64,000 nt of DNA from Kibdelosporangium banguiense (GTDB lineage Bacteria > Actinomycetota > Actinomycetes > Mycobacteriales > Pseudonocardiaceae). The DNA lies in NCBI RefSeq assembly GCF_017876405.1, contig NZ_JAGINW010000001.1:8073203-8137202 (forward strand). Direction: 5' to 3'. A program made the translations under genes and the position numbers. A model generated the notes under the pieces. That model searched no databases. It had not been told where the DNA came from and worked only from the letters and a program-made list of their open reading frames with translations. This document shows, in pieces, positions 52,024-61,188 of the stretch. Numbering within the stretch: the first letter of the stretch is position 1; the number at the start of each line of letters is the position of its first letter.

Positions 52024-52989
52024 ATGAACATGGCAATGGCATCCGGCGCGAAAGCCGCCAAGGCCGTGAAGGGCTGGGTGCCCTTCGGGGAGTACCGCAC
52101 CTGGTTCCGGGTGACCGGTCCTGTCGGCGCGGGGCGGCCTGCGGTCGTGTGCCTGCACGGCGGCCCCGGCAGTACGCATGACTACCTGCTCAACCTGTCG
52201 CGGCTGGCCGAGGACGGCTGGCCGGTGGTGCACTACGACCAGCTGGGTAACGGCGGATCCACGCACCTGCCCGACAAGGGCGCGGACTTCTGGACGCCCG
52301 AGCTGTTCGCCGACGAGCTGGACAACCTGCTCAAGGCACTGGGCATCGCCGACAACTACGTCCTTTTCGGACAATCATGGGGTGGTCTGCTGGCCGCGCG
52401 GCATGCCGCGAACGCGCCGCAAGGACTGAAGGGCCTGGTGATCGCCAATTCACCCGCGTCCTATGTGCTGTGGCGCCAGGAGATGGAGGTCCTGCGTGCC
52501 GCGTTGCCGCCGGAGAACGACGCGAAGTTGCGCAGACACGAGGCAGCGGGCACCACGGACTCCCCGGAATACTTCGACGCGATGCGCGTCTTCTACGACC
52601 GGCATGTGTGCCGACTCTCACCGTGGCCGTCGGACTATCTCAACTCGTTGATGGAGACGTCCAACGACAACACGGTGTACTCCATCATGAACGGGCCGAG
52701 CGAGTTCACGGTGACCGGCACGCTCAAGGACTACTCGGTGGTGGACTGCCTGCCTGACATCACCGCGCCGACCCTGCTGATCTCCGGCAGGCACGACGAG
52801 GCGACGCCGGTCACCGTGCAGCCTTACTTCGACCACATCCCGGACGTGCGTTGGGAGATCTTCGAGGAGTCCAGCCACGTCCCCAATCTGGAGGAGCCGC
52901 AACGGTTCTTCGAAGTGCTCGTCGAGTTCCTGCGGGGGTTGCCGGCGGCACACACGATCACCCGGAGAGAGGTGACCAGCAATGCGTGA
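52024..52989 (+). CDS. vinJ-like: Proline iminopeptidase-like hydrolase (VinJ-like cap removal)
   Basis: A 321-aa protein from ATG 52024; ATG 52030 has a better-spaced GAGG, and a longer frame reaches 51958. Oxyanion motif CLHGGPGS, catalytic Ser118 in FGQSWGG, Asp in ISGRHDEATP and His in ESSHVPN are typical of proline iminopeptidases. In vicenistatin-type pathways this enzyme removes the protecting aminoacyl group from the finished polyketide amine before macrolactam closure. The gene order peptidase, acyltransferase, ACP, ligase matches vinJ-K-L-M. Confidence 0.88.
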   Translation: MNMAMASGAKAAKAVKGWVPFGEYRTWFRVTGPVGAGRPAVVCLHGGPGSTHDYLLNLSRLAEDGWPVVHYDQLGNGGSTHLPDKGADFWTPELFADELDNLLKALGIADNYVLFGQSWGGLLAARHAANAPQGLKGLVIANSPASYVLWRQEMEVLRAALPPENDAKLRRHEAAGTTDSPEYFDAMRVFYDRHVCRLSPWPSDYLNSLMETSNDNTVYSIMNGPSEFTVTGTLKDYSVVDCLPDITAPTLLISGRHDEATPVTVQPYFDHIPDVRWEIFEESSHVPNLEEPQRFFEVLVEFLRGLPAAHTITRREVTSNA

Positions 52990-53941
52990 GGCCAGCCGGC
53001 TCGGGACGGCGATGGTGTTCCCGGGGATGAGCCCGTCGCGTTACGCCGACGTCGGCAAGTTCATGCTGATCAACCCGTTCGCCCGCAGGCTGGTGGCGAT
53101 GGCCGACAAACGCCTGGGCTACTCACTGGTCGACCGCTTCCGCGAGGCCGAGGGGGACTACTCGGAGTACGCGCAGGTCGCGTTCATGCTGAACTCGCTC
53201 GCGCTGGCCCAGTGGGCCGAGCAGGCGCTGGACATCGACGCGGACTACTGCACCGGGCCGAGCTTCGGGGAGAAACCGGCGAGTGTCTACGCGGGTTCGC
53301 TGCCGTTCGACGAAGCGGTGTGGATGACCGCGGCGCTGGCACGCTGTCTCGACGAGTTCTTCGCCACCGAGTACCAGGACGTGGTGACCCACTCGTTCGT
53401 GCGCACGCCGGAGCTCCGGCTGGCCGAGGTGCTGGCGGATCTCACCGACCTGGGAGAGTGGCACGACATCTCCTGTTACGTCGACGACGACTTCTTCATG
53501 GTGTCCTTGCGCGAGCGCAACTTGGACTGGCTCAAGCGCAGGATCCGGGGGATCGGCGGGCTTTCGCTGTACACGATGCGGCCGCCACTGCACTGCCGCG
53601 CTTTCGAAGCGTTGCGGCGCAAGGCGGAGGACGAGGTGATCGGCGGGTTGCGGTTCGAGGCGCCGCTGCTGCCGATGATCGCCGACCAGGACGGCTCGGT
53701 GCTGCGGACCGGCGAAGAGGTCCGCACGATGCTGCTGGACAGCGTCACCAAGCCCATGCGATGGGTAGACGTGGTCCGGACGCTGGAACAGCTGAGCGTC
53801 GGCAAGGTGTGCGTCGCCGGGCAGGACAGCCTGTTCGGCCGGGTGCGTTGCACCACAAGCCGATTCGAGGTGATCGCGGCCAGCCCGCGGCTTGCCCTGC
53901 AACCCCGCAGACGGGGTGCAGGGCCGACCCGCATCAGTTGA
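52982..53941 (+). CDS. vinK-like: Acyltransferase (VinK-like, loads starter onto the PKS)
   Basis: A 319-aa protein from ATG 52982, overlapping the peptidase stop by 8 nt. FabD-like acyltransferase fold. The usual GHSxG appears as GPSFGE with nucleophile Ser94, and the catalytic His as PPLHCRAF (His204). In macrolactam pathways this enzyme moves the capped beta-aminoacyl starter from the stand-alone ACP to the loading ACP of the PKS, rather than moving malonyl groups. It overlaps the convergent ACP gene by 8 nt. Confidence 0.85.
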   Translation: MREASRLGTAMVFPGMSPSRYADVGKFMLINPFARRLVAMADKRLGYSLVDRFREAEGDYSEYAQVAFMLNSLALAQWAEQALDIDADYCTGPSFGEKPASVYAGSLPFDEAVWMTAALARCLDEFFATEYQDVVTHSFVRTPELRLAEVLADLTDLGEWHDISCYVDDDFFMVSLRERNLDWLKRRIRGIGGLSLYTMRPPLHCRAFEALRRKAEDEVIGGLRFEAPLLPMIADQDGSVLRTGEEVRTMLLDSVTKPMRWVDVVRTLEQLSVGKVCVAGQDSLFGRVRCTTSRFEVIAASPRLALQPRRRGAGPTRIS

Positions 53942-54191
53942 CGGGCTGGGCGACCGACAGGACGTTGTCCAGTGCGCTCCACAGCACACCGGGGGTTTCG
54001 AAGGTCTCGAGGGTCAGCGCGTCGTCCTCGAAGCGGACGTCGTAGGTGTCCTCGAGAGCCTTCAGCAGTTCCACCACGGCGAGTGAATCCAGCCCCAGCT
54101 CGCGCAGGGGGACGCTGGCGGTCAATTCCTCGTCGGCGGCCAGATACGGCAGGTACTGGCGCAGGAGTTCGTCGAACTTGCTATCCCACAT
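53934..54191 (-). CDS. vinL-like: Stand-alone acyl carrier protein (VinL-like)
   Basis: An 85-aa protein from ATG 54191. Phosphopantetheine site LGLDSLAVVELL with Ser in DSL. It carries the beta-amino acid starter between ligases, decarboxylase and acyltransferase. On the opposite strand to its neighbours, unlike the straight vin order. Confidence 0.88.
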   Translation of the reverse strand: MWDSKFDELLRQYLPYLAADEELTASVPLRELGLDSLAVVELLKALEDTYDVRFEDDALTLETFETPGVLWSALDNVLSVAQPVN

Positions 54192-54283
54192 AATTGCTCC
54201 AGAATCACTTGACAAGCCGGAAGAATGGCGCCGGGCCCAGTGCGGACTGTACCCGCGGCTGCGGGCCCGGCTCGATCGGCGAG

Positions 54284-54291
54284 TACCCCTA
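54284..54291 (-). promoter_or_regulatory. TAGGGG half-site before the ACP gene
   Basis: On the minus strand ATAGGGGTA reads through 54291-54285, 100 bp before the ACP start codon, matching spacing seen at the other cluster promoters. No second repeat and no -10 at +30; TACAGT is found 40 bp after the T. Confidence 0.4.
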
Positions 54292-54317
54292 TTTCTGTGA
54301 TCCGGCGGAGGTCGACT

Positions 54318-55844
54318 ATGGACACGAACGTCTCGCACGCGCTGCACGGCCGGTTTCTCCGAGGCCTTGAGCTGGCCGGGAACGGCGTGGCGATAAGGGT
54401 GGGAAAGCGGGCGGTCACCTATGCCGAGGCGCACGAGCTCGCGTTGCTCTGGGGTGGCGCGCTGGCGGCCACGGGCGCCAAGGCGGTAGGGGTGCTGGCC
54501 GGTAAGGGGGTCACCTCGTACGTGGGCATTCTGGCCACGCTGTACGCCGGGGCGACCGTGGTGCCGTTACGCCCGGACTTCCCGGTCGCCCGTACGCGGC
54601 AGATGATCGAAGCCGCCGGGGTCACCGCCCTGGTAGTGGACGACAGTGGCCTCACCCTCGTGCCCGAGTTGCCGGTGATCGCGGTGCTGGCCCCGGAGAG
54701 CGAGGGCGGAAAGTCTTCGGTGCTCCCGATCGCGCAGCCATTGGCCGCGCCTCGGGAGGTCACCGCGGACGACGCGGCCTACGTGCTGTTCACGTCCGGA
54801 TCGACCGGCCGGCCCAAGGGCGTGGTGATCACACACGGCAGCGTGGACCACTACTTCCGCCTGCTCGACGCGCGTTACGACTTCACGCCGGACGACGTGT
54901 TCTCCCAGACGTTCGACCTGAACTTCGACTGCGCCATGTTCGACTTGTTCTGCGCGTGGGGATCGGGCGCGGAGGCGATCGCGGTGCCCCCGGCCGCCTA
55001 CCGTGACCTGCCGGGCTTCTTCGCCGACCGTGGCGTGACCGTGTGGTTCTCCACGCCGAGCGCGATCGACCTGGTCCGGCGGATGGACGGGCTGACCCCT
55101 GAGTCGATGTCCGGCCTGCGCTGGAGTTTCTTCGCCGGCGAGGCGCTGACCTGCCGTGACACCGCTGACTGGCAGGCGGCGGCGCGGGCCTCGACCGTGG
55201 AGAACCTCTACGGGCCAACCGAACTGACCATCACGATCGCCGGGTACCGGTGGTCCGACGAGCTGACTCCCGGGGTCGCGGTCAACGGCGTGGTGCCGAT
55301 CGGGACAGTGCACGAAGGGCACGAACACCTGCTGCTCGGCGAGGATGGCGAGCCGACCGATATCGAGGGTGAGCTGTGCATCGCCGGTCCGCAGATGACC
55401 CCGGGCTACCTCGACCCGGCCGATGAGCAGGGCCGTTTCCTTGAGCGTGACGGTCTGCGGTGGTATCGCACCGGCGACCGTGTCCGCCGGATCGACGGCG
55501 GTGACCTGGCGTACCTTGGCCGGCTGGATTCCCAGGTCCAGGTCCAGGGCTGGCGGGTGGAGCTGACCGAGGTCGAGCATGCGCTGCGGGCCTGCGGCGT
55601 GCACGACGCGGTTGTCCTGGGGGTGCCGGCGAAGGGCAGCATCGAGCTGTTCGTGTTCTACGTCGGCGTCGAGGTGCCGAGCGTGACGATGGTCCGTGCG
55701 CTGCGCGAGGTGCTGCCCGCCGGGGTCGTGCCCAAGCACTACCGGCACATCGACGAGTTCCCGCTGAACTCCAACCGCAAGGTGGATCGTAAACAACTCG
55801 CAGCCTGGGCGGCCGATCTGCTGACCCCTGCGGGCGTGCGATAG
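54318..55844 (+). CDS. vinM-like: AMP-forming amino acid ligase (VinM-like, adds the protecting amino acid)
   Basis: A 508-aa adenylation enzyme from ATG 54318 with GGCGGAGG upstream. A3 LFTSGSTGRPKGV, A5 NLYGPTE, A7 YRTGDR, A8 RLDSQVQVQGWRVE and A10 NSNRKVDRKQL are all present; no carrier or condensation domain. FDLNFDCAMFDLF is in the A4 region. By position (after ACP, before the VinN-like ligase) it should attach an amino acid to the beta-amino group of the ACP-bound starter. The residue specificity cannot be read safely. Confidence 0.85.
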   Translation: MDTNVSHALHGRFLRGLELAGNGVAIRVGKRAVTYAEAHELALLWGGALAATGAKAVGVLAGKGVTSYVGILATLYAGATVVPLRPDFPVARTRQMIEAAGVTALVVDDSGLTLVPELPVIAVLAPESEGGKSSVLPIAQPLAAPREVTADDAAYVLFTSGSTGRPKGVVITHGSVDHYFRLLDARYDFTPDDVFSQTFDLNFDCAMFDLFCAWGSGAEAIAVPPAAYRDLPGFFADRGVTVWFSTPSAIDLVRRMDGLTPESMSGLRWSFFAGEALTCRDTADWQAAARASTVENLYGPTELTITIAGYRWSDELTPGVAVNGVVPIGTVHEGHEHLLLGEDGEPTDIEGELCIAGPQMTPGYLDPADEQGRFLERDGLRWYRTGDRVRRIDGGDLAYLGRLDSQVQVQGWRVELTEVEHALRACGVHDAVVLGVPAKGSIELFVFYVGVEVPSVTMVRALREVLPAGVVPKHYRHIDEFPLNSNRKVDRKQLAAWAADLLTPAGVR

Positions 55845-55888
55845 GGGCGCGCTAGGGGTGTGTCGGCGATGAATCGGCACGGTACTTT
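55842..55888 (+). promoter_or_regulatory. Cluster promoter with TAGGGG direct repeat before acylase gene
   Basis: TAGGGG at 55842-55847 (its first three bases are the stop codon of the upstream ligase) and 55853-55858, 11 bp apart. TACTTT (55883-55888) begins exactly 30 bp after the second T. The start codon is 111 bp downstream. Confidence 0.6.
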
Positions 55889-55963
55889 CCGACCGTCGAG
55901 GAATACACATTTTCCGTCGCGGCGAGAACGCGCGGAAGTTCCACGCGGTCTGGGGGCACTGAA

Positions 55964-58321
55964 ATGCGCTTACGGGCAGTATTATCGGTGGCACTTCTTC
56001 TCGGGGTGTCACTTGTTCCGGAGGCCGTCGCGGATTCCGGAAAGAGCTACGAGATGGCCGGGCTCGCCCGCCCGGCCGAGATCATCGTCGACAAGTGGGG
56101 TGTGCCGCACATCTTCGCGGCCGACACCAGTGACCTGCTCTACGCGCAGGGCGTCAACATCGCCCGCGACCGGCTGTTCCAGATCGACACGTGGCGCAGG
56201 CGCGGGCTCGGCCAGCTCAGCGAGGTGCTCGGACCGAGTTACGTCGAGCAGGACCGGGCCGCCCGGCTTTTCCTCTACCGCGGCGACATGGCGGCCGAAT
56301 GGGCCAGCTACGGGCCCGAGGCCAAGCTGGCGGCGACCCGGTTCGCCGACGGCATCAACGCCTACATCGACTACCTCAACCGCAACCCGGCCGCGTTGCC
56401 GACCGAGTTCGCCACGCTGGGCTACCGCCCGGCCAAGTGGCGGCCGGAGGACGTGGTGCGCATCCGTACCCACGCGATCGGCGAGAACCTCTCCTGGGAG
56501 GTCACCCGCGCCCGGATGACATGCCTCGCCGGGCCGGACGCCAGCAGATATCTGCGCAACCTGCAGCCGGAGCACACGCCTCAGGTACCGGCCGGGCTCG
56601 ACCCGTGCTCGATCCCCAGTGACGTGCTGAAGGTCTACAACCTCGCGACCGCTTCGGTTTCGTTCGCCAACGGCACCCTCCAGACCGATACGACGAAGGC
56701 GATCGCGGACGCCACGACCGGCAGCAACTCATGGGTCGTCGGACCGCAACGCACCGCGACCGGACGGCCCATCCTGGCCAACGATCCGCACCGTGGTACC
56801 GACGCGCTGCCCTCGGGCCGCTACATCGCGCACCTGTCCGCACCGGGACTGAACCTCGCGGGCGCGGGCGAGCCGTGGAACCCCGGCATCGCGATCGGGC
56901 ACAACGGGAAGGTCGCGTTCGGACTGACCAACCTGCCCGCCGACCAGACCGACCTGTACGTGTACGAGCTGGATCCCAATGATTCCACCAAGTACCGCTA
57001 CGGCTCCGGCTGGGAGCAGATGACCACGCGCTACGAGGACATCCCGGTCGAAGGCGCCACTCCAGTCCGCTCGGCGCTCACCTTCACCAGGCACGGCCCG
57101 GTGGTCAAGATCGACGAGCAGAACCACCGCGCGTTCGCGATCCGTACAGTGTGGACAGAGCCGGGCACCTCGCCGTACCTGGCCAGCCTGGCCTACCAGC
57201 GGGCCGGCAACTACAACGACTTCAAGGCCTCAATGGGCAAGTGGCGCACGCCAGGTTCCAACCTGGTCTTCGCCGACCAGAAGGGTGACATCGCCTACGT
57301 TCCGGCGGCGTTGACCCCGAAGCGGCAGGGCGCAGCCTACGACGGCCTGTTGCCGGTGCCCGGCGACGGCCGCTACGAGTGGGACGGCTTCTACAACAAC
57401 AGCGAACTCGCGGGCGTCCTCAATCCGCCGCAAGGGTTCTTCGCCTCGGCCAACGACTACAACATCCCGGCCGGGCATCCGGTGATTCCCACCTACGAGT
57501 GGCAGCTGCCCTACCGCAAGCAGCGGATCGACGCCATCCTGTCCGCACTGCCGCAGGCGACCGTCAAGGATTCGCTTGCCTTGCAACAGGACGAGAAGTC
57601 ACTGGTGGCCACCAACATCCTGCCGTACCTGGCGCCGTTGAGCTCCGCTGATCCCGGCGTGACGAAGGCCCTGCAACTGCTTCGCGGCTATGACGGCGTG
57701 GCCAGTCAGGAATCCGCGGCAGCCGTGCTGTTCGAGACCTGGATCATGCTGTACCTGCATTCCGGCTGGGCCCGCACTGTGCTTCCTCAGGCGGCCGCGG
57801 ACGTGCTGACCCGCACCATCAACCCCGACCTCAGCCTGGTGATCAAGTCGTTCGCCGATCCGGACGCGTGGTTCGGCCCGAACGGGGCGGCGACAAGGGA
57901 CAAGCTGCTGCTCGACACTCTGGGGCAGGCTTTCGCCGGGGTGAGCGCGCAACTCGGCGCCGATGCGTCGACCTGGCGCTGGGGCGCGGTGCACCACGTG
58001 CTGTTCGCCCATCCCCTTGGCGGGCCTAATGTCGGCCCGATCCCGGCGGGTGGCTCGTATCACACCATTCACCCCTCCTTCTTCAACCCGTTCAACTACC
58101 AGCAGATCATCGGTGCCAGTTTCAAAATGGCTCTCGACGTGGGCAACTGGAACGCCTCCTACGCGATCAACGCGCCCGGCCAGTCCGGCGACCAGCGCAG
58201 CCCGCACTACAGCGACCTGACCGGATTGTGGAGTTCCGGCGGCTCCTTCCCGTTGCTGTACGGCAAAACCGAGATCGAGCGCAACGCCGAGAGCCGGATC
58301 TTGCTGCTGCCAGCCCGCTAG
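55964..58321 (+). CDS. Secreted penicillin acylase-like N-terminal nucleophile hydrolase
   Basis: A 785-aa protein from ATG 55964. Signal peptide RAVLSVALLLGVSLVPEAVADS. Alpha-chain part with DKWGVPHIFA; the self-processing nucleophile Ser254 is in TTGSNSWVVG, and the beta chain continues NDPHRGTDALPSGRYI. The family cuts amide bonds of acyl side chains (beta-lactams, acyl-homoserine lactones, lipopeptides). Placed between the vinM-like and vinN-like genes, which are adjacent in vicenistatin-type clusters. It may remove an N-acyl cap outside the cell, for example a prodrug step; this is inference. Confidence 0.88.
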   Translation: MRLRAVLSVALLLGVSLVPEAVADSGKSYEMAGLARPAEIIVDKWGVPHIFAADTSDLLYAQGVNIARDRLFQIDTWRRRGLGQLSEVLGPSYVEQDRAARLFLYRGDMAAEWASYGPEAKLAATRFADGINAYIDYLNRNPAALPTEFATLGYRPAKWRPEDVVRIRTHAIGENLSWEVTRARMTCLAGPDASRYLRNLQPEHTPQVPAGLDPCSIPSDVLKVYNLATASVSFANGTLQTDTTKAIADATTGSNSWVVGPQRTATGRPILANDPHRGTDALPSGRYIAHLSAPGLNLAGAGEPWNPGIAIGHNGKVAFGLTNLPADQTDLYVYELDPNDSTKYRYGSGWEQMTTRYEDIPVEGATPVRSALTFTRHGPVVKIDEQNHRAFAIRTVWTEPGTSPYLASLAYQRAGNYNDFKASMGKWRTPGSNLVFADQKGDIAYVPAALTPKRQGAAYDGLLPVPGDGRYEWDGFYNNSELAGVLNPPQGFFASANDYNIPAGHPVIPTYEWQLPYRKQRIDAILSALPQATVKDSLALQQDEKSLVATNILPYLAPLSSADPGVTKALQLLRGYDGVASQESAAAVLFETWIMLYLHSGWARTVLPQAAADVLTRTINPDLSLVIKSFADPDAWFGPNGAATRDKLLLDTLGQAFAGVSAQLGADASTWRWGAVHHVLFAHPLGGPNVGPIPAGGSYHTIHPSFFNPFNYQQIIGASFKMALDVGNWNASYAINAPGQSGDQRSPHYSDLTGLWSSGGSFPLLYGKTEIERNAESRILLLPAR

Positions 58322-58365
58322 GGGCGTGGTAGGGGTGTGCCCTGCCCAGCCTGCGAACGTAGATT
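58319..58365 (+). promoter_or_regulatory. Cluster promoter with TAGGGG direct repeat before VinN-like gene
   Basis: TAGGGG at 58319-58324 (again reusing the upstream stop codon) and 58330-58335, 11 bp apart. TAGATT (58360-58365) begins exactly 30 bp after the second T. The start codon is 115 bp downstream. Confidence 0.6.
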
Positions 58366-58444
58366 TCGGGTGGCTGGAGATTCGGGCGCACCCATTGCGC
58401 CGGGAAGGTTTCCGATTATTTCTTGGTGGGTTGGAGATGCCGCG

Positions 58445-59956
58445 ATGAACAATTCTGATGAGGGTGCGCTCGTCCATTCTCTGCTCGACGAGGCGGTCGC
58501 GGAGGCGCCCGGTTCGCGGGCAGTGCGTGACCCGGCAGGCGAATGGACATACGACGAACTGGCCGCGTACAGCCATGCGGTCGCAGCGACCCTGTACCGC
58601 CTTGGCGTCCGCCGGGGTGACCGAGTCGTGGTGCAACTGCAGACCACACGCGAACTTGTCGCCTTGTTCTTCGGGGTTTCCCGGCTGGGTGCGGTGTTCG
58701 TTCCGCTCAACCCGGCGATGAAGCCGTTCCACCTGCGGTCGGTGATCGAGAACGCCGAGCCTGTGATGGTCGTGGCCATGGACAGCGCTGTGGCCGCGAT
58801 CGCCGGTGCTACTGAGGTCGCGGTGTGCGGATTCGAGTTGCTGTGGGGCGATGTACTGACCGCGCACACAGCCGGCGAGCAGGCACCGACGACCACAGTG
58901 GACCCTGACGACATCGCGGTACTGATCTACACCTCGGGCAGCACCGCGGCGCCCAAGGGTGTGATCGGCCCGCACCGCCAGGTGACGTTCGCCTCCAGGG
59001 TGATCCAGGCCGTACTCGGTTACCGCGGCGACGACGTGGTCTTCTGCCGGTTCCCGATGTCCTGGGACTACGGGCTGTACAAGGTGCTGCTGTCCACCCT
59101 CGGGCGCAGCGAGATCGTGCTCGCCGGCACCGAGTCGGACCTGGTGCTGCTCAAGCGGATGCGGGAGGTCGGCGCCACCGTGCTGCCGATCGTGCCGTCA
59201 CTGGCCAGCATGATCGCCATCCTGGCCGAACGCGACACCGCCCCGCCACCCCCGATCCGGCTGATCACCAACACCGGCGCCGCTTTGCCCGACGCCACAG
59301 TCGTCAAGCTACGCGCCGCGTTCCCGGATGTCCGGGTGGTCCGCCAGTTCGGCCAGACCGAGTGCAAGCGGATCACGATCATGCCGCCGGACGAGGACCA
59401 GGAGCGGCCCGGCTCATCCGGGGTGCCGCTGCCCGGTACGTCCGTGCTCATCGTCAACTCCGCGGGCGAAGAGGTACCGCCCGGCGACATCGGCGAGATC
59501 GTCGCCACCGGCCCGCACGTGATGCCCGGCTACTGGCGGGCGCCCGAGATCAGCGCCCATGCCTTCCGGCGTGACGAACACACCGGTGAACTGCGTCTGC
59601 ACACCGGCGACTACGGGCGTGTCGACGAGGACGGCTACCTCTACTTCGAAGGCCGCCGCGACGACATGTTCAAGGTCAAGGGCATCCGGATGAGCACGCT
59701 CGAGATCGAGGCCGCCGCCATGGACATCCCCGGCGTCCGCGCGGCCGGGGCGATCCCGCCCAGCGAGAACCGGGAACTGGCGTTGTGCGTGGAGACCGAC
59801 CTGCCGCCGCACACCGTCCTGCGTGAACTGGCCAAGCGCCTGGAACCACAGAAGGTCCCCTCGATCTGCCACGTCGTCGAGCAGTTCCCGCTGACCGCGC
59901 ACGGCAAGAACGCCACGAAGGAACTGGCCAAGCTACTGGAGGGTGCACGGACATGA
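58445..59956 (+). CDS. vinN-like: AMP-forming beta-amino acid ligase (VinN-like)
   Basis: A 503-aa adenylation enzyme from ATG 58445 with GGAG upstream. A3 YTSGSTAAPKGV, A5 RQFGQTEC, A7 HTGDYGR, A8 RRDDMFKVKGIRM, A10 LTAHGKNATKEL. It is directly upstream of, and overlaps by 4 nt, the decarboxylase gene, and is followed by glutamate mutase genes. This matches the ligase that loads 3-methylaspartate on the stand-alone ACP. Asp in SWDYGLYK is a candidate substrate-amine contact. Confidence 0.85.
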   Translation: MNNSDEGALVHSLLDEAVAEAPGSRAVRDPAGEWTYDELAAYSHAVAATLYRLGVRRGDRVVVQLQTTRELVALFFGVSRLGAVFVPLNPAMKPFHLRSVIENAEPVMVVAMDSAVAAIAGATEVAVCGFELLWGDVLTAHTAGEQAPTTTVDPDDIAVLIYTSGSTAAPKGVIGPHRQVTFASRVIQAVLGYRGDDVVFCRFPMSWDYGLYKVLLSTLGRSEIVLAGTESDLVLLKRMREVGATVLPIVPSLASMIAILAERDTAPPPPIRLITNTGAALPDATVVKLRAAFPDVRVVRQFGQTECKRITIMPPDEDQERPGSSGVPLPGTSVLIVNSAGEEVPPGDIGEIVATGPHVMPGYWRAPEISAHAFRRDEHTGELRLHTGDYGRVDEDGYLYFEGRRDDMFKVKGIRMSTLEIEAAAMDIPGVRAAGAIPPSENRELALCVETDLPPHTVLRELAKRLEPQKVPSICHVVEQFPLTAHGKNATKELAKLLEGART

Positions 59957-61188
59957 GCAGGTACACCGAACTGGCCGAGCGCTTCGGCACACCGACCTAT
60001 GTCTACGACCTCGACCAGGTGGCCGAGGCTCGCGACGAGCTGTTCTCGTTGCTGCCGGAGGGGTTCGAGCTCTTCTACGCGCTCAAGGCCAACCCGCACA
60101 TGGATGTCGCGCGTGAGATGCGTGGCGGCGACGCCGGGGGATGCCGGGCGGAGATCAGCTCGACGGGCGAGCTGAGCATCGCGATCGCCGCGGGTTTCGA
60201 CCCGGCTGAGTGCCTGTACACCGGGCCGGGCAAGACCGACGGCGAGCTGGACTTCGCCATCGCCGCCGGGGTCCGGATGTTCTCCGTGGAGTCCCTGAGC
60301 GACCTGCGGCACGTCGGCGCGGTCGCCATGCGGCACAACGTCGTCGCGAAAGCATTGCTGCGCATCAACACCGTGTCCGGCAGTGCGCAGACCGGTATCC
60401 GGATGATGGGCAGGCCGTCCCAGTTCGGCATCGACAGCGAGACCCTGCCCGAGCTGATGCCCGTCCTCACTTCGGTGCCCGGCGTGCGCGTCGCCGGTGC
60501 GCACTTCTTCACCATGAGCAACGCCAAGGACGAGGCGAGCCTGCTCGCCGAGTACGAGTACGTCATCGAGTTCGCCGCCCAGCTGCAGCAGGAAATCGGC
60601 CTGCCACTGGAGTTCCTGGACATCGGCGGCGGATTCTCCTCGCCCTATGCGGTTCCCGGCGAGCGTGCCGCCTACAGCAAGCTGCGCGTGGAGCTGACCC
60701 AGCTGCTGGACCTGCACCTGCCGCGCTGGCGTACCGGCGAGATCAAGCTGGCCTGCGAGTCGGGCCGCTACCTGGTCGGCAGCAGCGGTGTGCTGCTGTG
60801 CGGCGTGGTGAACATCAAGGAGAGCCGCGGCAGCAAGTTCGTCATCCTGGACGCGGGCATCAACGTGGTCGGCGGTCTGTCCGGCATCGGCAGGCTGCTG
60901 CCCGCCACCATCGGCGTCACCGGCAACGACGGTTCGGACGTCGGCAGCCTGGTCGGTCCACTGTGCACACCCGGCGACACGCTGGCCAAGGGCGCCAAGA
61001 TCCCGACACTGTCGGTCGGCGACGTCCTGGAGATACCCAACGTCGGCGCCTACGGCGTCACCGCCAGCCCGCTGGGCTTCCTCGGCCGGCCTGCGCCGAC
61101 CGAGGTCGTGGTGCGTGGCGACGAGATCATCTCAGTGTCGCGATTGGACTACCGGCGCGCCTACGAGCCCGTGGAGGCGTACGGATGA
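59953..61188 (+). CDS. vinO-like: PLP-dependent decarboxylase, fold type III (VinO-like)
   Basis: A 411-aa protein from ATG 59953 in an ATGA overlap with the ligase. Alanine racemase-like barrel: PLP Lys45 in YALKANPH, GGGFSSPY phosphate-binding loop, CESGR, and GPLCTPGD near the C-terminus. In the vicenistatin pathway this enzyme decarboxylates 3-methylaspartyl-ACP to 3-amino-2-methylpropionyl-ACP. Its stop overlaps the mutase small-subunit start. Confidence 0.88.
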   Translation: MSRYTELAERFGTPTYVYDLDQVAEARDELFSLLPEGFELFYALKANPHMDVAREMRGGDAGGCRAEISSTGELSIAIAAGFDPAECLYTGPGKTDGELDFAIAAGVRMFSVESLSDLRHVGAVAMRHNVVAKALLRINTVSGSAQTGIRMMGRPSQFGIDSETLPELMPVLTSVPGVRVAGAHFFTMSNAKDEASLLAEYEYVIEFAAQLQQEIGLPLEFLDIGGGFSSPYAVPGERAAYSKLRVELTQLLDLHLPRWRTGEIKLACESGRYLVGSSGVLLCGVVNIKESRGSKFVILDAGINVVGGLSGIGRLLPATIGVTGNDGSDVGSLVGPLCTPGDTLAKGAKIPTLSVGDVLEIPNVGAYGVTASPLGFLGRPAPTEVVVRGDEIISVSRLDYRRAYEPVEAYG

